Assembly (NCBI RefSeq): GCF_001956295.1
Contig: NZ_MRTD01000001.1
Coordinates: forward strand, 124,001-188,000
Direction: 5' to 3'
Length of the DNA: 64,000 bases
Origin: Paenibacillus sp. FSL A5-0031
GTDB lineage: Bacteria; Bacillota; Bacilli; Paenibacillales; Paenibacillaceae
Part shown: positions 1 through 8,814 of the stretch, in pieces
Layout: every line of letters begins with the position of its first letter
How positions within the stretch are numbered: position 1 is the first letter of the stretch
The notes under the pieces: model-generated
Told to the model about the DNA's origin: nothing
Database searches by the model: none
Seen by the model: the letters and a program-made list of their open reading frames with translations, nothing else
Position numbers and translations under genes: made by a program

Positions 1-2
1 AA

Positions 3-203
3 GGGAAAAGCATTATTATGATCTCCTCGGAAATGCCTGAGCTGCTTGGGATGTCTGACAGAATTATGGTCATGAGCGAAGGCAAATTGACAGGCATTGT
101 AGAGGGTAAGTCAGTAACAGAGCAAGAAATTATGCGCCTAGCTGCGCAGCAACGTTCGGTCGTATCAGGGGGTAAACGTAATGAACACGCAATTACTGTT
201 TAA
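3..203 (+). CDS. mglA: MglA-type galactoside ABC transporter ATP-binding protein, C-terminal fragment
   Basis: The gene starts before the window, so only the last 66 residues are seen. The frame is open from base 3 and reads through an [15 protein letters not shown] segment, which is the conserved post-Walker-B region of the second ATPase domain of MglA/RbsA/XylG-type sugar transporters (S-E-[ML]-P-E-[LV]). These proteins carry two fused ATPase domains and energise import of galactose, methyl-galactoside or similar monosaccharides. The stop codon overlaps the start of the following permease gene by 23 bases, so the two are translationally coupled. The assignment to MglA rather than RbsA or XylG rests mainly on the neighbouring MglC-like permease. 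Confidence 0.85.
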   Translation, partial: GKSIIMISSEMPELLGMSDRIMVMSEGKLTGIVEGKSVTEQEIMRLAAQQRSVVSGGKRNEHAITV

Positions 204-1200
204 AGTGAAAGACTATTTAATGCAACGAGCGATTTTTGTGGTGTTGATTATGATTGTTATTGGCATCGCAGTGGCAGATCCTAACTTTTTAGCCTTTTCT
301 ACGCTTAGAGATATATTGCAGCAGTCTTCGACTAAGCTAATTATTGCAATTGGCGCGGCATTTATTCTAATAACTGGCGGCACAGATTTGTCATCTGGAC
401 GAGTTGTTGGACTGACGGCAGTTATTTCGGCATCGATGCTGCAAATTGATACGTACGCCAACCGATTTTACCCGGACTTGCCGCAGCTTTGGGTGGTAGC
501 TCCGATTTTAATAGGCATTGCAGTTGGTTTGCTTGTTGGATTAATAAACGGTTTTATCGTAGCAAAACTTCATGTACCACCCTTTATTGCAACGCTAGGA
601 ACAATGGTAGGAATCTACGGTATCAATAGCCTTTACTTCGATATGAAGCCGAATCAATCGCAGCCGATTGGCGGTCTTAGAGATGATTTTAAAGCGTGGG
701 GTTCGGGATATATCGATCTTGGAGGCGGCTATACGATCCCGTATATTGTGCTTATTGCGCTCGCTGTAGCACTTATCTGTTGGGTTGTATTTAATAAGAC
801 TCGACTCGGCAAAAACATGTATGCAATTGGAGGAAACGTCCATGCGGCACATGTTTCCGGCATTAATGTCGCTCGAAATCTCATTTATATTTATGCTATT
901 TCGGGAGCGTTGTATGGTCTTGCTGGTGTACTTGAAGCAGCTCGAACAGGCGGAGCTACGAATAACTACGGAAACATGTATGAATTAGATGCCATTGCGG
1001 CATGCGTAGTTGGCGGGGTGTCAACTGCCGGCGGGGTGGGCAAAATCCAAGGCGTAGCGGCAGGAGTATTAATCTTTGGTGTAATCAACTACGGATTAAC
1101 GTATATCGGTGTTAGTCCCTATTATCAGTTAATTATTAAAGGACTCATTATAGTTGCAGCCGTCGCTTTTGATATTCGAAAATATATGGCGAAAAAATAA
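181..1200 (+). CDS. mglC: Galactoside ABC transporter permease MglC
   Basis: This is a 339-residue hydrophobic protein with about eight to ten predicted membrane segments, the usual size for MglC. It has the family features [39 protein letters not shown] and [22 protein letters not shown] stretches typical of the BPD_transp_2 family. It forms the membrane channel of the MglABC importer for galactose or beta-galactosides. The ATG at 181 is preceded by GGGGG and lies inside the end of mglA, so the pair is an operon. No binding-protein gene is seen in the window; mglB is probably upstream. Its position just before a galactan-type glycoside hydrolase suggests uptake of released galactose. Confidence 0.9.
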   Translation: MNTQLLFKVKDYLMQRAIFVVLIMIVIGIAVADPNFLAFSTLRDILQQSSTKLIIAIGAAFILITGGTDLSSGRVVGLTAVISASMLQIDTYANRFYPDLPQLWVVAPILIGIAVGLLVGLINGFIVAKLHVPPFIATLGTMVGIYGINSLYFDMKPNQSQPIGGLRDDFKAWGSGYIDLGGGYTIPYIVLIALAVALICWVVFNKTRLGKNMYAIGGNVHAAHVSGINVARNLIYIYAISGALYGLAGVLEAARTGGATNNYGNMYELDAIAACVVGGVSTAGGVGKIQGVAAGVLIFGVINYGLTYIGVSPYYQLIIKGLIIVAAVAFDIRKYMAKK

Positions 1201-1270
1201 TTTATATATTCAGCGTATTAAAAAGGGGGTGATGAATGTATTGCTTAATAGCAAGTACACGATGAATCAA

Positions 1271-1330
1271 AGGAATGTTTATCACTCACAGCCTTGGCGA
1301 TTGCCATGGCTATTAAAGGCATACATTCCT
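1271..1330. other. Inverted repeat in the mglC to giant-hydrolase intergenic gap
   Basis: The 277-base gap between mglC and the next gene contains an outer inverted repeat, AGGAATGT at 1271-1278 against ACATTCCT at 1323-1330, enclosing an inner one (AGCCTTGGC against GCCATGGCT, one mismatch). No T-run follows, so it is not an obvious intrinsic terminator. It may be a leader structure or operator for the following gene. I recognise no known riboswitch here. Confidence 0.35.
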
Positions 1331-1477
1331 TAATTGATTGGTGATTGCGTTTCACAAAAATTGACAGCGCAATCATTTTGAGGTAACCAGCTTTGTGAAT
1401 CGTGTGGGGCAAGGTAATAGAGGATTTATAAAAAAACGTGTTACTTGAGGATGTTACTATTTTTGGGAGGGTTGAAA

Positions 1478-4400
1478 TTGGGTATTAAAAAACACGCAAA
1501 AAAAATGATGGTGTCCTGCTTGGCATTTTCGCTAGTAGGATCGATGTTCGCTGGCTTGCCGAATGCTGTCTCGGCAGCACCAAGTGCAACTGAAATTAAG
1601 TTAAGTCCAGACAAGATGAAGAAATCATGGGATGGCTGGGGAACGTCATTAGTATGGTTTGCTAATGCAACTGGCGGCTGGGAAAACGAGCAAGCGAAAA
1701 ATGATTTGGTGGATGCATTATATGGCAAAGAGGGACTTAATTATAATATTGCCCGCTACAACATTGGCGGTGGCGATGATCCGACTCATAATCATATGCG
1801 CGAAGGGGCCGATGTTCAAGGCTTTTCAACCGAAGAGGGTCATTTCGATATTAACCGCGATGAAAAACAGCGTTGGTGGTTGCAGGAAGCATTGAAACGT
1901 AAACCTGAATTAATTATGGAGGCATTTTCCAATTCCGCGCCATACTATATGACCCACAGCGGTTGTACTGCTGGTAATCATAATGCTTGGGAGAATAACT
2001 TAAAAGAAGATTATTATGATGATTTCGCGGAATATTTAGCAGAGGTAGTTAAGCACTATAAAGATGATTTTGGAATAGAGTTTAATACTCTTTCACCAAT
2101 TAACGAGCCCAATACAAATTACTGGGGGGCATTCAATCGTCAGGAAGGTTCGCATTGGGATCCTTGGGCACAGTCATGGATTATTTGGGAAGCTCGACAA
2201 AAGCTGATTGAAAAAGGTTTGAATAATGTTGGCATTTCAGCAATGGAAGAATCCGTAATCGATACTTTCCTGGAAAATTGGAGCCATTATAATGATGATG
2301 CAAAAAACAGCATTTCTCAAATGAACGTTCATGCTTATGGAGGTTCAAAAAGATTTGAAGTGCGTCAGCTTGCTGAAAAGGAAAATAAAAAGCTATGGAT
2401 GTCAGAAGTTGATTTAGGACCAAGCGGTATTGCTCATAATCATGATGATATCGAACCGGCATTAGCGCTGGCTGATCAAATTATGGTAGATATTAAATGG
2501 TTTGAACCTCAGGCATGGGTAATATGGCAAGCTATTGAAAGCGAGCAAAATATGCAATCAGACAAAGAGAATATGAACTGGGGTCTGATTCACGCAGATT
2601 TTGATACAGAACAATGGTGGTATACAAAAAAATATTACGCGATGGCGCAATTTAGTAAATTCATTCCGCAAGGCTCGAAATTTTTTGAGAATAGCGACGG
2701 TGATGGAAGGTCATTAACGGCTTATAACGAAGCGACTGGGGAAACGGTTATCGTTTACCGCAACCCGGATCAAGGCAGCAGACAAATGTCATTTGATCTT
2801 TCCAAGTTTGCAAAGCCGGGAAGCGAAGTATCCACTTATGTGACAACTTCAGAAAAAGATTTACAGGAAGGTAAATTAGAAGTTTTAGGAACTAAGCTTT
2901 ATGCAAATGTAGAAGGAAAATCAATTACTACTTTTGTAATCAAAAATGCTCAGTACGTCGAAGGCCAAGATGCAGACGTTGCACAGATATTAAATGATTT
3001 AAAGGTAAGTATTGAACAGCATAAAGCAGCCTTGAATGAAGATGACCCGGATATTGCAGAGTTGGAAGCGCTAATTACAAAAGCTGACGACGCGCTTCAA
3101 TCTGGCAGCAATGAACAAATATCTGATGCAATTGTTGAAATTAGCCTAAAATTCAAGGCTTTATTGTCTGAAGATGTTACAGGTGTTATACCACAACAAA
3201 TGATGAGGGCATCGGCGACTAGCTCACAATCTGGAGAAGGCCCGGAGCTTACCATTGACGGTGATGTAAACACAAAATGGCATACGCCATGGGGCGATGA
3301 TTACCAAGAAGCGCCGCACTCCGTTACGTATGAATTAGACAAGCTGTACAATGGCATAAACAAACTGGAGTATACGCCAAGACAAGACGAAAGTACGAAT
3401 GGTACAGTTACTAAGTTTGAAATTGAAGCAAGTATTGACGGTGTGAATTATAACAAAATTGCAGAAGGAACATGGGATGCTGACAAAGCAATAAAAACAG
3501 CAACCTTTAATCCCGTCGAAGCGACTCATATTAAATTCACGGCATTAGCATCGCAAAGTGATGTTGGAAAACAGTTTGCATCTGCTGCTGAAATTAATTT
3601 GTACAGGGATTCAAATTTCAAACTAAATTCAGAGCAACTGGCTAAAGCAATAACGGATGCTGAACAATTTATTGCAACTTCGAATAAAGATGAAAATCTA
3701 TTAGAACTATTGAAGCAGTATGTTGATGCTGGCAATGCATTATTGAAATCGGATTCATCCACGCAAGAAGAAATGAATCGTGCTGCTAATCAAATTAAGG
3801 ATGAAATGATTAATTTGCAGAGAGATAGTTTCCAAGTTGAAGGAATCACAGTAAAGTACGCCCCAGAAGCACACTGGAGCACACCTGTAGAAAGCATGTT
3901 AGATGGTAATCGTGATACATTTTATGAAACGAATTGGGAAGACTGGGGCCGCAAATACCAAACTGGCGACTTTATCGTTCTTGACCTGAATAAAAGTAGA
4001 AAAGATATTAGTCAAATCCTCTACACACCAAGACAAGGTAAAGATAAAGAAAACGGTCGTATTAGACAATTCAAAATTTATACAAGCGATAAAGACCTGT
4101 CAAACGTTGAATTGACAGGTACGCAAAATGAGTTGGATCAACACTTTGAGTTGGCAGCAGTAGGCGGCCTTGATACAGGAAAAGATTATGATCAATCCGC
4201 TACTTTCACCTCAAAAACCGCACGTTACGTAGCTATTCAAGTTATCAAAACAGGCGGCAACAGCGCTACTTTATCGATAGGCGATTTGGCTGTATATCAA
4301 AAGTATGTAGGGGATATCGATACGAGTACGGTTCAAACTGCAAAAGAAAAGTTGGCCACACTTTACGAAGATATGGTTCCATATGTAAAAAATATTATGG

Positions 4401-7400
4401 ACAATTATTTAAATGAACTTGAAGATACAGAAAATCTAACTTTAGAATCATTAGAACATTATAATTACTGGCTTAATGAATATTATAATTTCTATTCTAA
4501 TCTTGGTCATGTAAGTACTATCAAAAATGGTGAAGTGTGGCTAGATACTGACGGTGTGCCGATTCAGGCGCATGGCGGAGGTATTATATATGACGAAAAC
4601 ACTAAAAAATACTATTGGTACGGAGAAGATAAAACGGAATCGAACATGGGTGCTGGTTATGTTCCGATGACAGGTGTACATGCTTACTCATCTACTGATC
4701 TTTATAATTGGAAAAATGAAGGCGTTGTATTGCCAGTATTTAATAATCCGTCTCTTGGTGATAGAACATACGATGGATTGACGGATGCTTCTAACATTCC
4801 AATGTATATTCATGAAGATGATGAATTGTATAAGGAATCGGGAGTAGGATTCGAATCTTGGCGACAAGAACAAAATTATGGGAAGCTTGATGATTGGAAT
4901 TTCGTTCCGGAAAATGGAGTGGAAAAACGTTTTTATAATTTCGCTGGTAACATGAAATCACCAGTTCAAACACTTAAAAAACATAATACACGGGAACAAA
5001 TTGCTGATTTGAATGCACTTTATAAAGATACTTCTATCGAAGAAAAACAAAGATTATACGGGCTGTTCAATTGGGATAAAGTTGTAGAACGACCAAAAGT
5101 TGTTTACAACGAGAAATATGATAATTATGTAATGTGGTGGCATCATGACGGTCCAATGTCGGGTAAATATTGGACAGCATCAGGTGGTGTAGCTGTAAGT
5201 AAATCTCCTATAGGTCCATTTAAAGTACTTGATATCGAAAGAATGCCAAATGATGGATGGGATCCTGACAAAAAGGGTGAAGGAGATGGTATGCTCCGTG
5301 ATATGACCCTTTATGTAGATGATGATAAGGATAAAACAGCATATTTGGTCTATTCATCCGAAGGAAATGGGACTACCATCGTTCTAAAGCTGGATGATAC
5401 TTATACACAACCAGCTCGTGATGAAAATGAAAATGCGATTTGGGCGAAAGCTCATAGCAACGGTAGAGAAGCGCCAACATTATTTAAACAAGATAATACG
5501 TATTATTCGATAACATCTGGTTTAACAGGCTGGAACCCAAATCCTGCTAAATATCATATTACAGGACATCCATTAACGTGGTGGTGGGAAGATAAAGGCG
5601 ATCCATTCTGGGATGACTACAAAGGAACGACTCATGAGAGTCAAAGCACTTTCGTGCTGCCATACAGAGACAAAAATGGAAATATTGTAAAAGATAAATT
5701 TATCTTTATGGCGGATCGTTGGAATCCTGGAAACTTGAGTGACTCCAGATATATTTGGACCCCAATACACTTGGATAGTGAGAATAAACGCATTTCAATG
5801 AATTGGCTATCGGAATGGGATTATTCACAATTTGGAGATGCGCAAATAGAAAAGTACACAGTAACATTCAATAGTAATGGTGGTAGTGGTGTAGCTAGCA
5901 TTAAAGCAAACTCAGATTCACCGATTTCTGAACCAGCAGCACCGAACAAGGAAGGTTACATTTTCATCGGTTGGTACAAGGATGAAACATTGAAGGAGCA
6001 ATGGAATTTTGCAACGGATAAAGTAGCAGAACAAGATATCACGTTATATGCGAAATGGGAATCTAAATCTACGAATGTATTGGTAGAATCGATCAATCTG
6101 ACTAGCACAAGTGGCAAAGCAGCAATAGAAGTGAAAGGCGGAAGCCTGAAGTTGACGGCTGAGCTGTTGCCAACGAACGCTTCCAACAAGAAGGTAGCTT
6201 GGACTGTCTATGAGACAGATGGCGTAACGGCAACGGACAAAGCAACGATCGATCAAAACGGGTTGTTGACTGCCGTGAAGGATGGCGCTGTAAAAGTAAT
6301 CGCTACAGCAGCGGACGGTTCAAAGGTTCAAGGTGAGATCGTGATTGTCATCACGAATCAATCTGATGTCGAAGATATTTCAGTTACGTTTAATAGTAAC
6401 GGCGGCAGCGAAGTGAAAACGACTAAAGCCAAACCGGGCACCGTACTTACGGAGCCAACAGCACCAACAAGAGCAGACTACGTGTTCATTGGCTGGTATA
6501 AAGACGAAGCTTTGAAGGAACAATGGAATTTTGCAACGGATAAAGCAGCAGAACAAGATATCACCTTATATGCGAAGTGGGAATCTGAATCTACAAATGT
6601 AAGGGTAGAATCGATCAGCCTGACTAGCGCAAGTGGCAAAGCGGTAATAGATGTGAAGGGCGGCAGCCTGAAGTTGACGGCAGAGTTGTTCCCAGTCAAC
6701 GCTTCCAATAAGAAGGTAGCTTGGACTGTCTATGAGTCAGATGGCGTAACGATAACGGACAAAGCGACGATCGATCAAAACGGATTGTTGACTGCCGTGA
6801 AGGACGGCGCTGTAAAAGTAGTCGCAACTGCAACGGACGGATCAGAGGTTCGAGGTGAAAAAGCGATTGATATCACTAATCAAACTTCCAGCGGAGGAAA
6901 CAACGGAGGTAGCGGCGGCGGTATTACAGAACCAGCACTCGAAAACCCAGCTTTATACGAGCCGAAGAAATCTGAGCTAACGATTGATTCCGCACTAAAT
7001 AGCTTGACGGCTTCGCTTGATCGCAATCAACTTGCCAAAAAGGCAACGGAGTTTTTAAAAGCGGAACAAGCTGGTTCCATTCTAACGATTGATGTTCCTG
7101 GAAATCACAAGCGTTACGAAGTGCGAATTCCCTTGGACGCTTTGAGTGGATTAGCCGCAAACAAGCCGAATACGATCCTATCGATCCGCAGCAAGTTTGG
7201 AAGCTACGAATGGCCGGTGTCTATGTTAAACAGCAAGGATATGAAAGGCAAAGTAGATGCTGAAGCTGTGTTAATTGTAAGCATGGTAAAAGCGAACGAG
7301 GATAAGCTGCAGCAATTGGATGCAGCCCTATCCGGCAATGGAATGAAGCGTATAAGCGACATTATCGACTATAAAGCAACGCTTAAAACGAAAGATGCGG

Positions 7401-8182
7401 AATACGATAATCATTCCATCGGTTATACCGAGCGTACTTTAACCGTAGACAAAGTAATTCGCAATTTCAATGAAGCAACAGTCGTGTCGTATGACCCTGA
7501 AACGGGAGCCATTCGATTTGTACCGGCGGTGTTTACCGTTATGGATGGCAAAACTGAAGCAACAATCAAGCATTACTCGAATGGCATGTATGTCATCATT
7601 GAAGGCAATAAAACATTCGAAGATATGCGCGGACACTGGGCACAGAAGGATGTAGAAGCACTCGCTTCTAAGCTGATCGTAAATGGGAAAACGAATCATG
7701 TTTATGATCCGGAAGGGAAAGTGACACGTGCAGAATTTGCATCGCTGCTTGTAAGAAGCTTGGGCTTAAATAATATTGGCGCTGAGCAGGCATTTGACGA
7801 TGTAGCAGCTGCGAAATGGTATGCCGCAGATGTAAGTATTGCGGTTCAGTACGGCTTGGTGCAAGGAGTAGGCAACAACAAGTTCAACCCTGATGCATTC
7901 ATCACAAGAGAGCAAATGGCTGTTATGATTATGAAAGCTGTTCAGCTCGTTCAAGGTGATGCAAGTGCTGGATCGAATTCATCAAGCACTTCGTTAGCTG
8001 CATTTGCTGATCAAGACCAGCTATCGGGCTTTGCCCGTGAAGCGGTTCAATCGGTAATAGATGCAGGCATTATGAATGGCAAATCGGAAAGCACGATTGC
8101 GCCTAAAGATACAGCAAGCCGTGCTCAGACAGCAGTTATGCTGAAACGAGCATTGAGCTTTCTTAAGCTGATTAATTCCTAA
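1478..8182 (+). CDS. Giant SLH-anchored bifunctional glycosidase (GH30-like plus GH43-like)
   Basis: Secreted 2234-residue enzyme. I choose the TTG at 1478 because GGGAGG ends 7 bases before it and it gives a clean signal peptide ending near VSA-AP (residue 34). Order of modules: GH30-like catalytic domain about 46-490, with WDGWGTS, NIARYNIGGG, acid/base Glu210 in INEPN and nucleophile Glu310 in WMSEVD; FIVAR-like helical stretch; F5/8 type C (CBM32-like) about 568-711; second FIVAR-like; second F5/8-like about 787-945; GH43-like domain about 1017-1458 opening with IQAHGGGIIY and YYWYGED, as in subfamily 24 exo-beta-1,3-galactanases, with probable acid Glu1331 in REAPT and probable base Gln1389 in SQST; two alternating InlB-type B-repeats and two BIG2 Ig-like domains; a Gly-rich linker near 1805-1818; a domain shared with the next giant protein; three SLH repeats from about 2048. 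The GH30 module resembles endo-beta-1,6-galactanases. Subfamily calls are from motif memory. Confidence 0.85.
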   Translation: MGIKKHAKKMMVSCLAFSLVGSMFAGLPNAVSAAPSATEIKLSPDKMKKSWDGWGTSLVWFANATGGWENEQAKNDLVDALYGKEGLNYNIARYNIGGGDDPTHNHMREGADVQGFSTEEGHFDINRDEKQRWWLQEALKRKPELIMEAFSNSAPYYMTHSGCTAGNHNAWENNLKEDYYDDFAEYLAEVVKHYKDDFGIEFNTLSPINEPNTNYWGAFNRQEGSHWDPWAQSWIIWEARQKLIEKGLNNVGISAMEESVIDTFLENWSHYNDDAKNSISQMNVHAYGGSKRFEVRQLAEKENKKLWMSEVDLGPSGIAHNHDDIEPALALADQIMVDIKWFEPQAWVIWQAIESEQNMQSDKENMNWGLIHADFDTEQWWYTKKYYAMAQFSKFIPQGSKFFENSDGDGRSLTAYNEATGETVIVYRNPDQGSRQMSFDLSKFAKPGSEVSTYVTTSEKDLQEGKLEVLGTKLYANVEGKSITTFVIKNAQYVEGQDADVAQILNDLKVSIEQHKAALNEDDPDIAELEALITKADDALQSGSNEQISDAIVEISLKFKALLSEDVTGVIPQQMMRASATSSQSGEGPELTIDGDVNTKWHTPWGDDYQEAPHSVTYELDKLYNGINKLEYTPRQDESTNGTVTKFEIEASIDGVNYNKIAEGTWDADKAIKTATFNPVEATHIKFTALASQSDVGKQFASAAEINLYRDSNFKLNSEQLAKAITDAEQFIATSNKDENLLELLKQYVDAGNALLKSDSSTQEEMNRAANQIKDEMINLQRDSFQVEGITVKYAPEAHWSTPVESMLDGNRDTFYETNWEDWGRKYQTGDFIVLDLNKSRKDISQILYTPRQGKDKENGRIRQFKIYTSDKDLSNVELTGTQNELDQHFELAAVGGLDTGKDYDQSATFTSKTARYVAIQVIKTGGNSATLSIGDLAVYQKYVGDIDTSTVQTAKEKLATLYEDMVPYVKNIMDNYLNELEDTENLTLESLEHYNYWLNEYYNFYSNLGHVSTIKNGEVWLDTDGVPIQAHGGGIIYDENTKKYYWYGEDKTESNMGAGYVPMTGVHAYSSTDLYNWKNEGVVLPVFNNPSLGDRTYDGLTDASNIPMYIHEDDELYKESGVGFESWRQEQNYGKLDDWNFVPENGVEKRFYNFAGNMKSPVQTLKKHNTREQIADLNALYKDTSIEEKQRLYGLFNWDKVVERPKVVYNEKYDNYVMWWHHDGPMSGKYWTASGGVAVSKSPIGPFKVLDIERMPNDGWDPDKKGEGDGMLRDMTLYVDDDKDKTAYLVYSSEGNGTTIVLKLDDTYTQPARDENENAIWAKAHSNGREAPTLFKQDNTYYSITSGLTGWNPNPAKYHITGHPLTWWWEDKGDPFWDDYKGTTHESQSTFVLPYRDKNGNIVKDKFIFMADRWNPGNLSDSRYIWTPIHLDSENKRISMNWLSEWDYSQFGDAQIEKYTVTFNSNGGSGVASIKANSDSPISEPAAPNKEGYIFIGWYKDETLKEQWNFATDKVAEQDITLYAKWESKSTNVLVESINLTSTSGKAAIEVKGGSLKLTAELLPTNASNKKVAWTVYETDGVTATDKATIDQNGLLTAVKDGAVKVIATAADGSKVQGEIVIVITNQSDVEDISVTFNSNGGSEVKTTKAKPGTVLTEPTAPTRADYVFIGWYKDEALKEQWNFATDKAAEQDITLYAKWESESTNVRVESISLTSASGKAVIDVKGGSLKLTAELFPVNASNKKVAWTVYESDGVTITDKATIDQNGLLTAVKDGAVKVVATATDGSEVRGEKAIDITNQTSSGGNNGGSGGGITEPALENPALYEPKKSELTIDSALNSLTASLDRNQLAKKATEFLKAEQAGSILTIDVPGNHKRYEVRIPLDALSGLAANKPNTILSIRSKFGSYEWPVSMLNSKDMKGKVDAEAVLIVSMVKANEDKLQQLDAALSGNGMKRISDIIDYKATLKTKDAEYDNHSIGYTERTLTVDKVIRNFNEATVVSYDPETGAIRFVPAVFTVMDGKTEATIKHYSNGMYVIIEGNKTFEDMRGHWAQKDVEALASKLIVNGKTNHVYDPEGKVTRAEFASLLVRSLGLNNIGAEQAFDDVAAAKWYAADVSIAVQYGLVQGVGNNKFNPDAFITREQMAVMIMKAVQLVQGDASAGSNSSSTSLAAFADQDQLSGFAREAVQSVIDAGIMNGKSESTIAPKDTASRAQTAVMLKRALSFLKLINS

Positions 8183-8195
8183 AGGATGTAGAATG

Positions 8196-8237
8196 ACTTA
8201 TAGCCGGCCCACAAGTTGGGCCGGCTATAAGTTTTTT
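8196..8237 (+). terminator. Intrinsic terminator after the giant GH30/GH43 gene
   Basis: A 16-base perfect stem (ACTTATAGCCGGCCCA and its complement) with a 5-base loop is followed by TTTTTT. It ends transcription 14 bases after the stop codon and separates the enzyme from the decayed kinase remnant that follows. Confidence 0.92.
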
Positions 8238-8262
8238 GTTAGCAATTATTATAAATGCGAGT

Positions 8263-8490
8263 ATGCACTTTCAACATTATAGAACACGGAAGTATTGTGA
8301 TCATGATAGCTGTGCAGGAGGACCAATTTGTATGCGAGGTTGTCGATAACGGAGATGGCATGGATATAGAGCAGCTACTTGCGCTAAAGAGGAATCGCCC
8401 ATTTATCTCCGGCAATGACGACAGAATTAAATTAATGTACAGGGAGAAGATACTAAAATTAACATTCCATTAATTAACAAATAAAGAATG
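8263..8490 (+). pseudogene. Decayed C-terminus of a YesM-type sensor histidine kinase
   Basis: This stretch is a degenerate copy of the 3' end of the intact kinase at 15631-17421. Shared peptide pieces include EHGSIVIMIAVQEDQ against EQGSILIMIAVQEDQ, VCEVVDNGDGMD, and DDRIKLMY. The copy lacks the sequence upstream of the ATPase domain, has internal deletions that remove the G2 glycine region, and is frameshifted before the end, although the final bases coding for the terminal isoleucine-asparagine stretch are still recognisable. It has no ribosome binding site. It is not expected to make a functional protein. It is one half of a duplicated segment; the other half is the binding-protein remnant that follows. 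Confidence 0.85.
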
Positions 8491-8603
8491 TGCTAATTAA
8501 CCAAAGATTGTACTAGGCAAGTCATGAAAAGTGAAAAAATGATCCAATAATAGCACCAAAGCTAGCAAATATAATACAAAAGGAAACGAATACAAAGTGA
8601 TAA

Positions 8604-8642
8604 GATGGATGCGTATATAGAAAACGCTTTCATCTTTTTTTT
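8604..8642 (+). terminator. Terminator-like hairpin in the decayed copy
   Basis: GATG..GCGT pairs with ACGC..CATC and is followed by eight T residues. The same hairpin occurs at 17541-17578 in the intact locus, again directly before a binding-protein start, so it was inherited with the duplication. Confidence 0.65.
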
Positions 8643-8663
8643 AGTATTCAAGGGGGATTATTT

Positions 8664-8715
8664 ATTGAAGAAATTATTAATTGTTCTGCTTTCTAGTGTT
8701 ATTCTCCAATCGATA
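8664..8715 (+). pseudogene. Truncated start of a lipoprotein solute-binding protein
   Basis: AAGGGGGATTATTTA plus a TTG start here is the same as the ribosome binding site and start of the intact binding protein at 17601. The first residues read MKKLLIVLLSSVIL, close to MKKLVFALLAGVIL of the intact copy, then the similarity stops before the lipobox cysteine and the frame ends after a short run. It is a remnant of a duplicated binding-protein gene. No function is expected. Confidence 0.75.
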
Positions 8716-8814
8716 TTGAGGATCATGCGACCTGAAAATTGGTAAGTAGATTGCGAGAGAAGATTATGATTAGAAGTAAATATTTAAATAACTAGTCTAC
8801 TGGAGGGAAATCAA

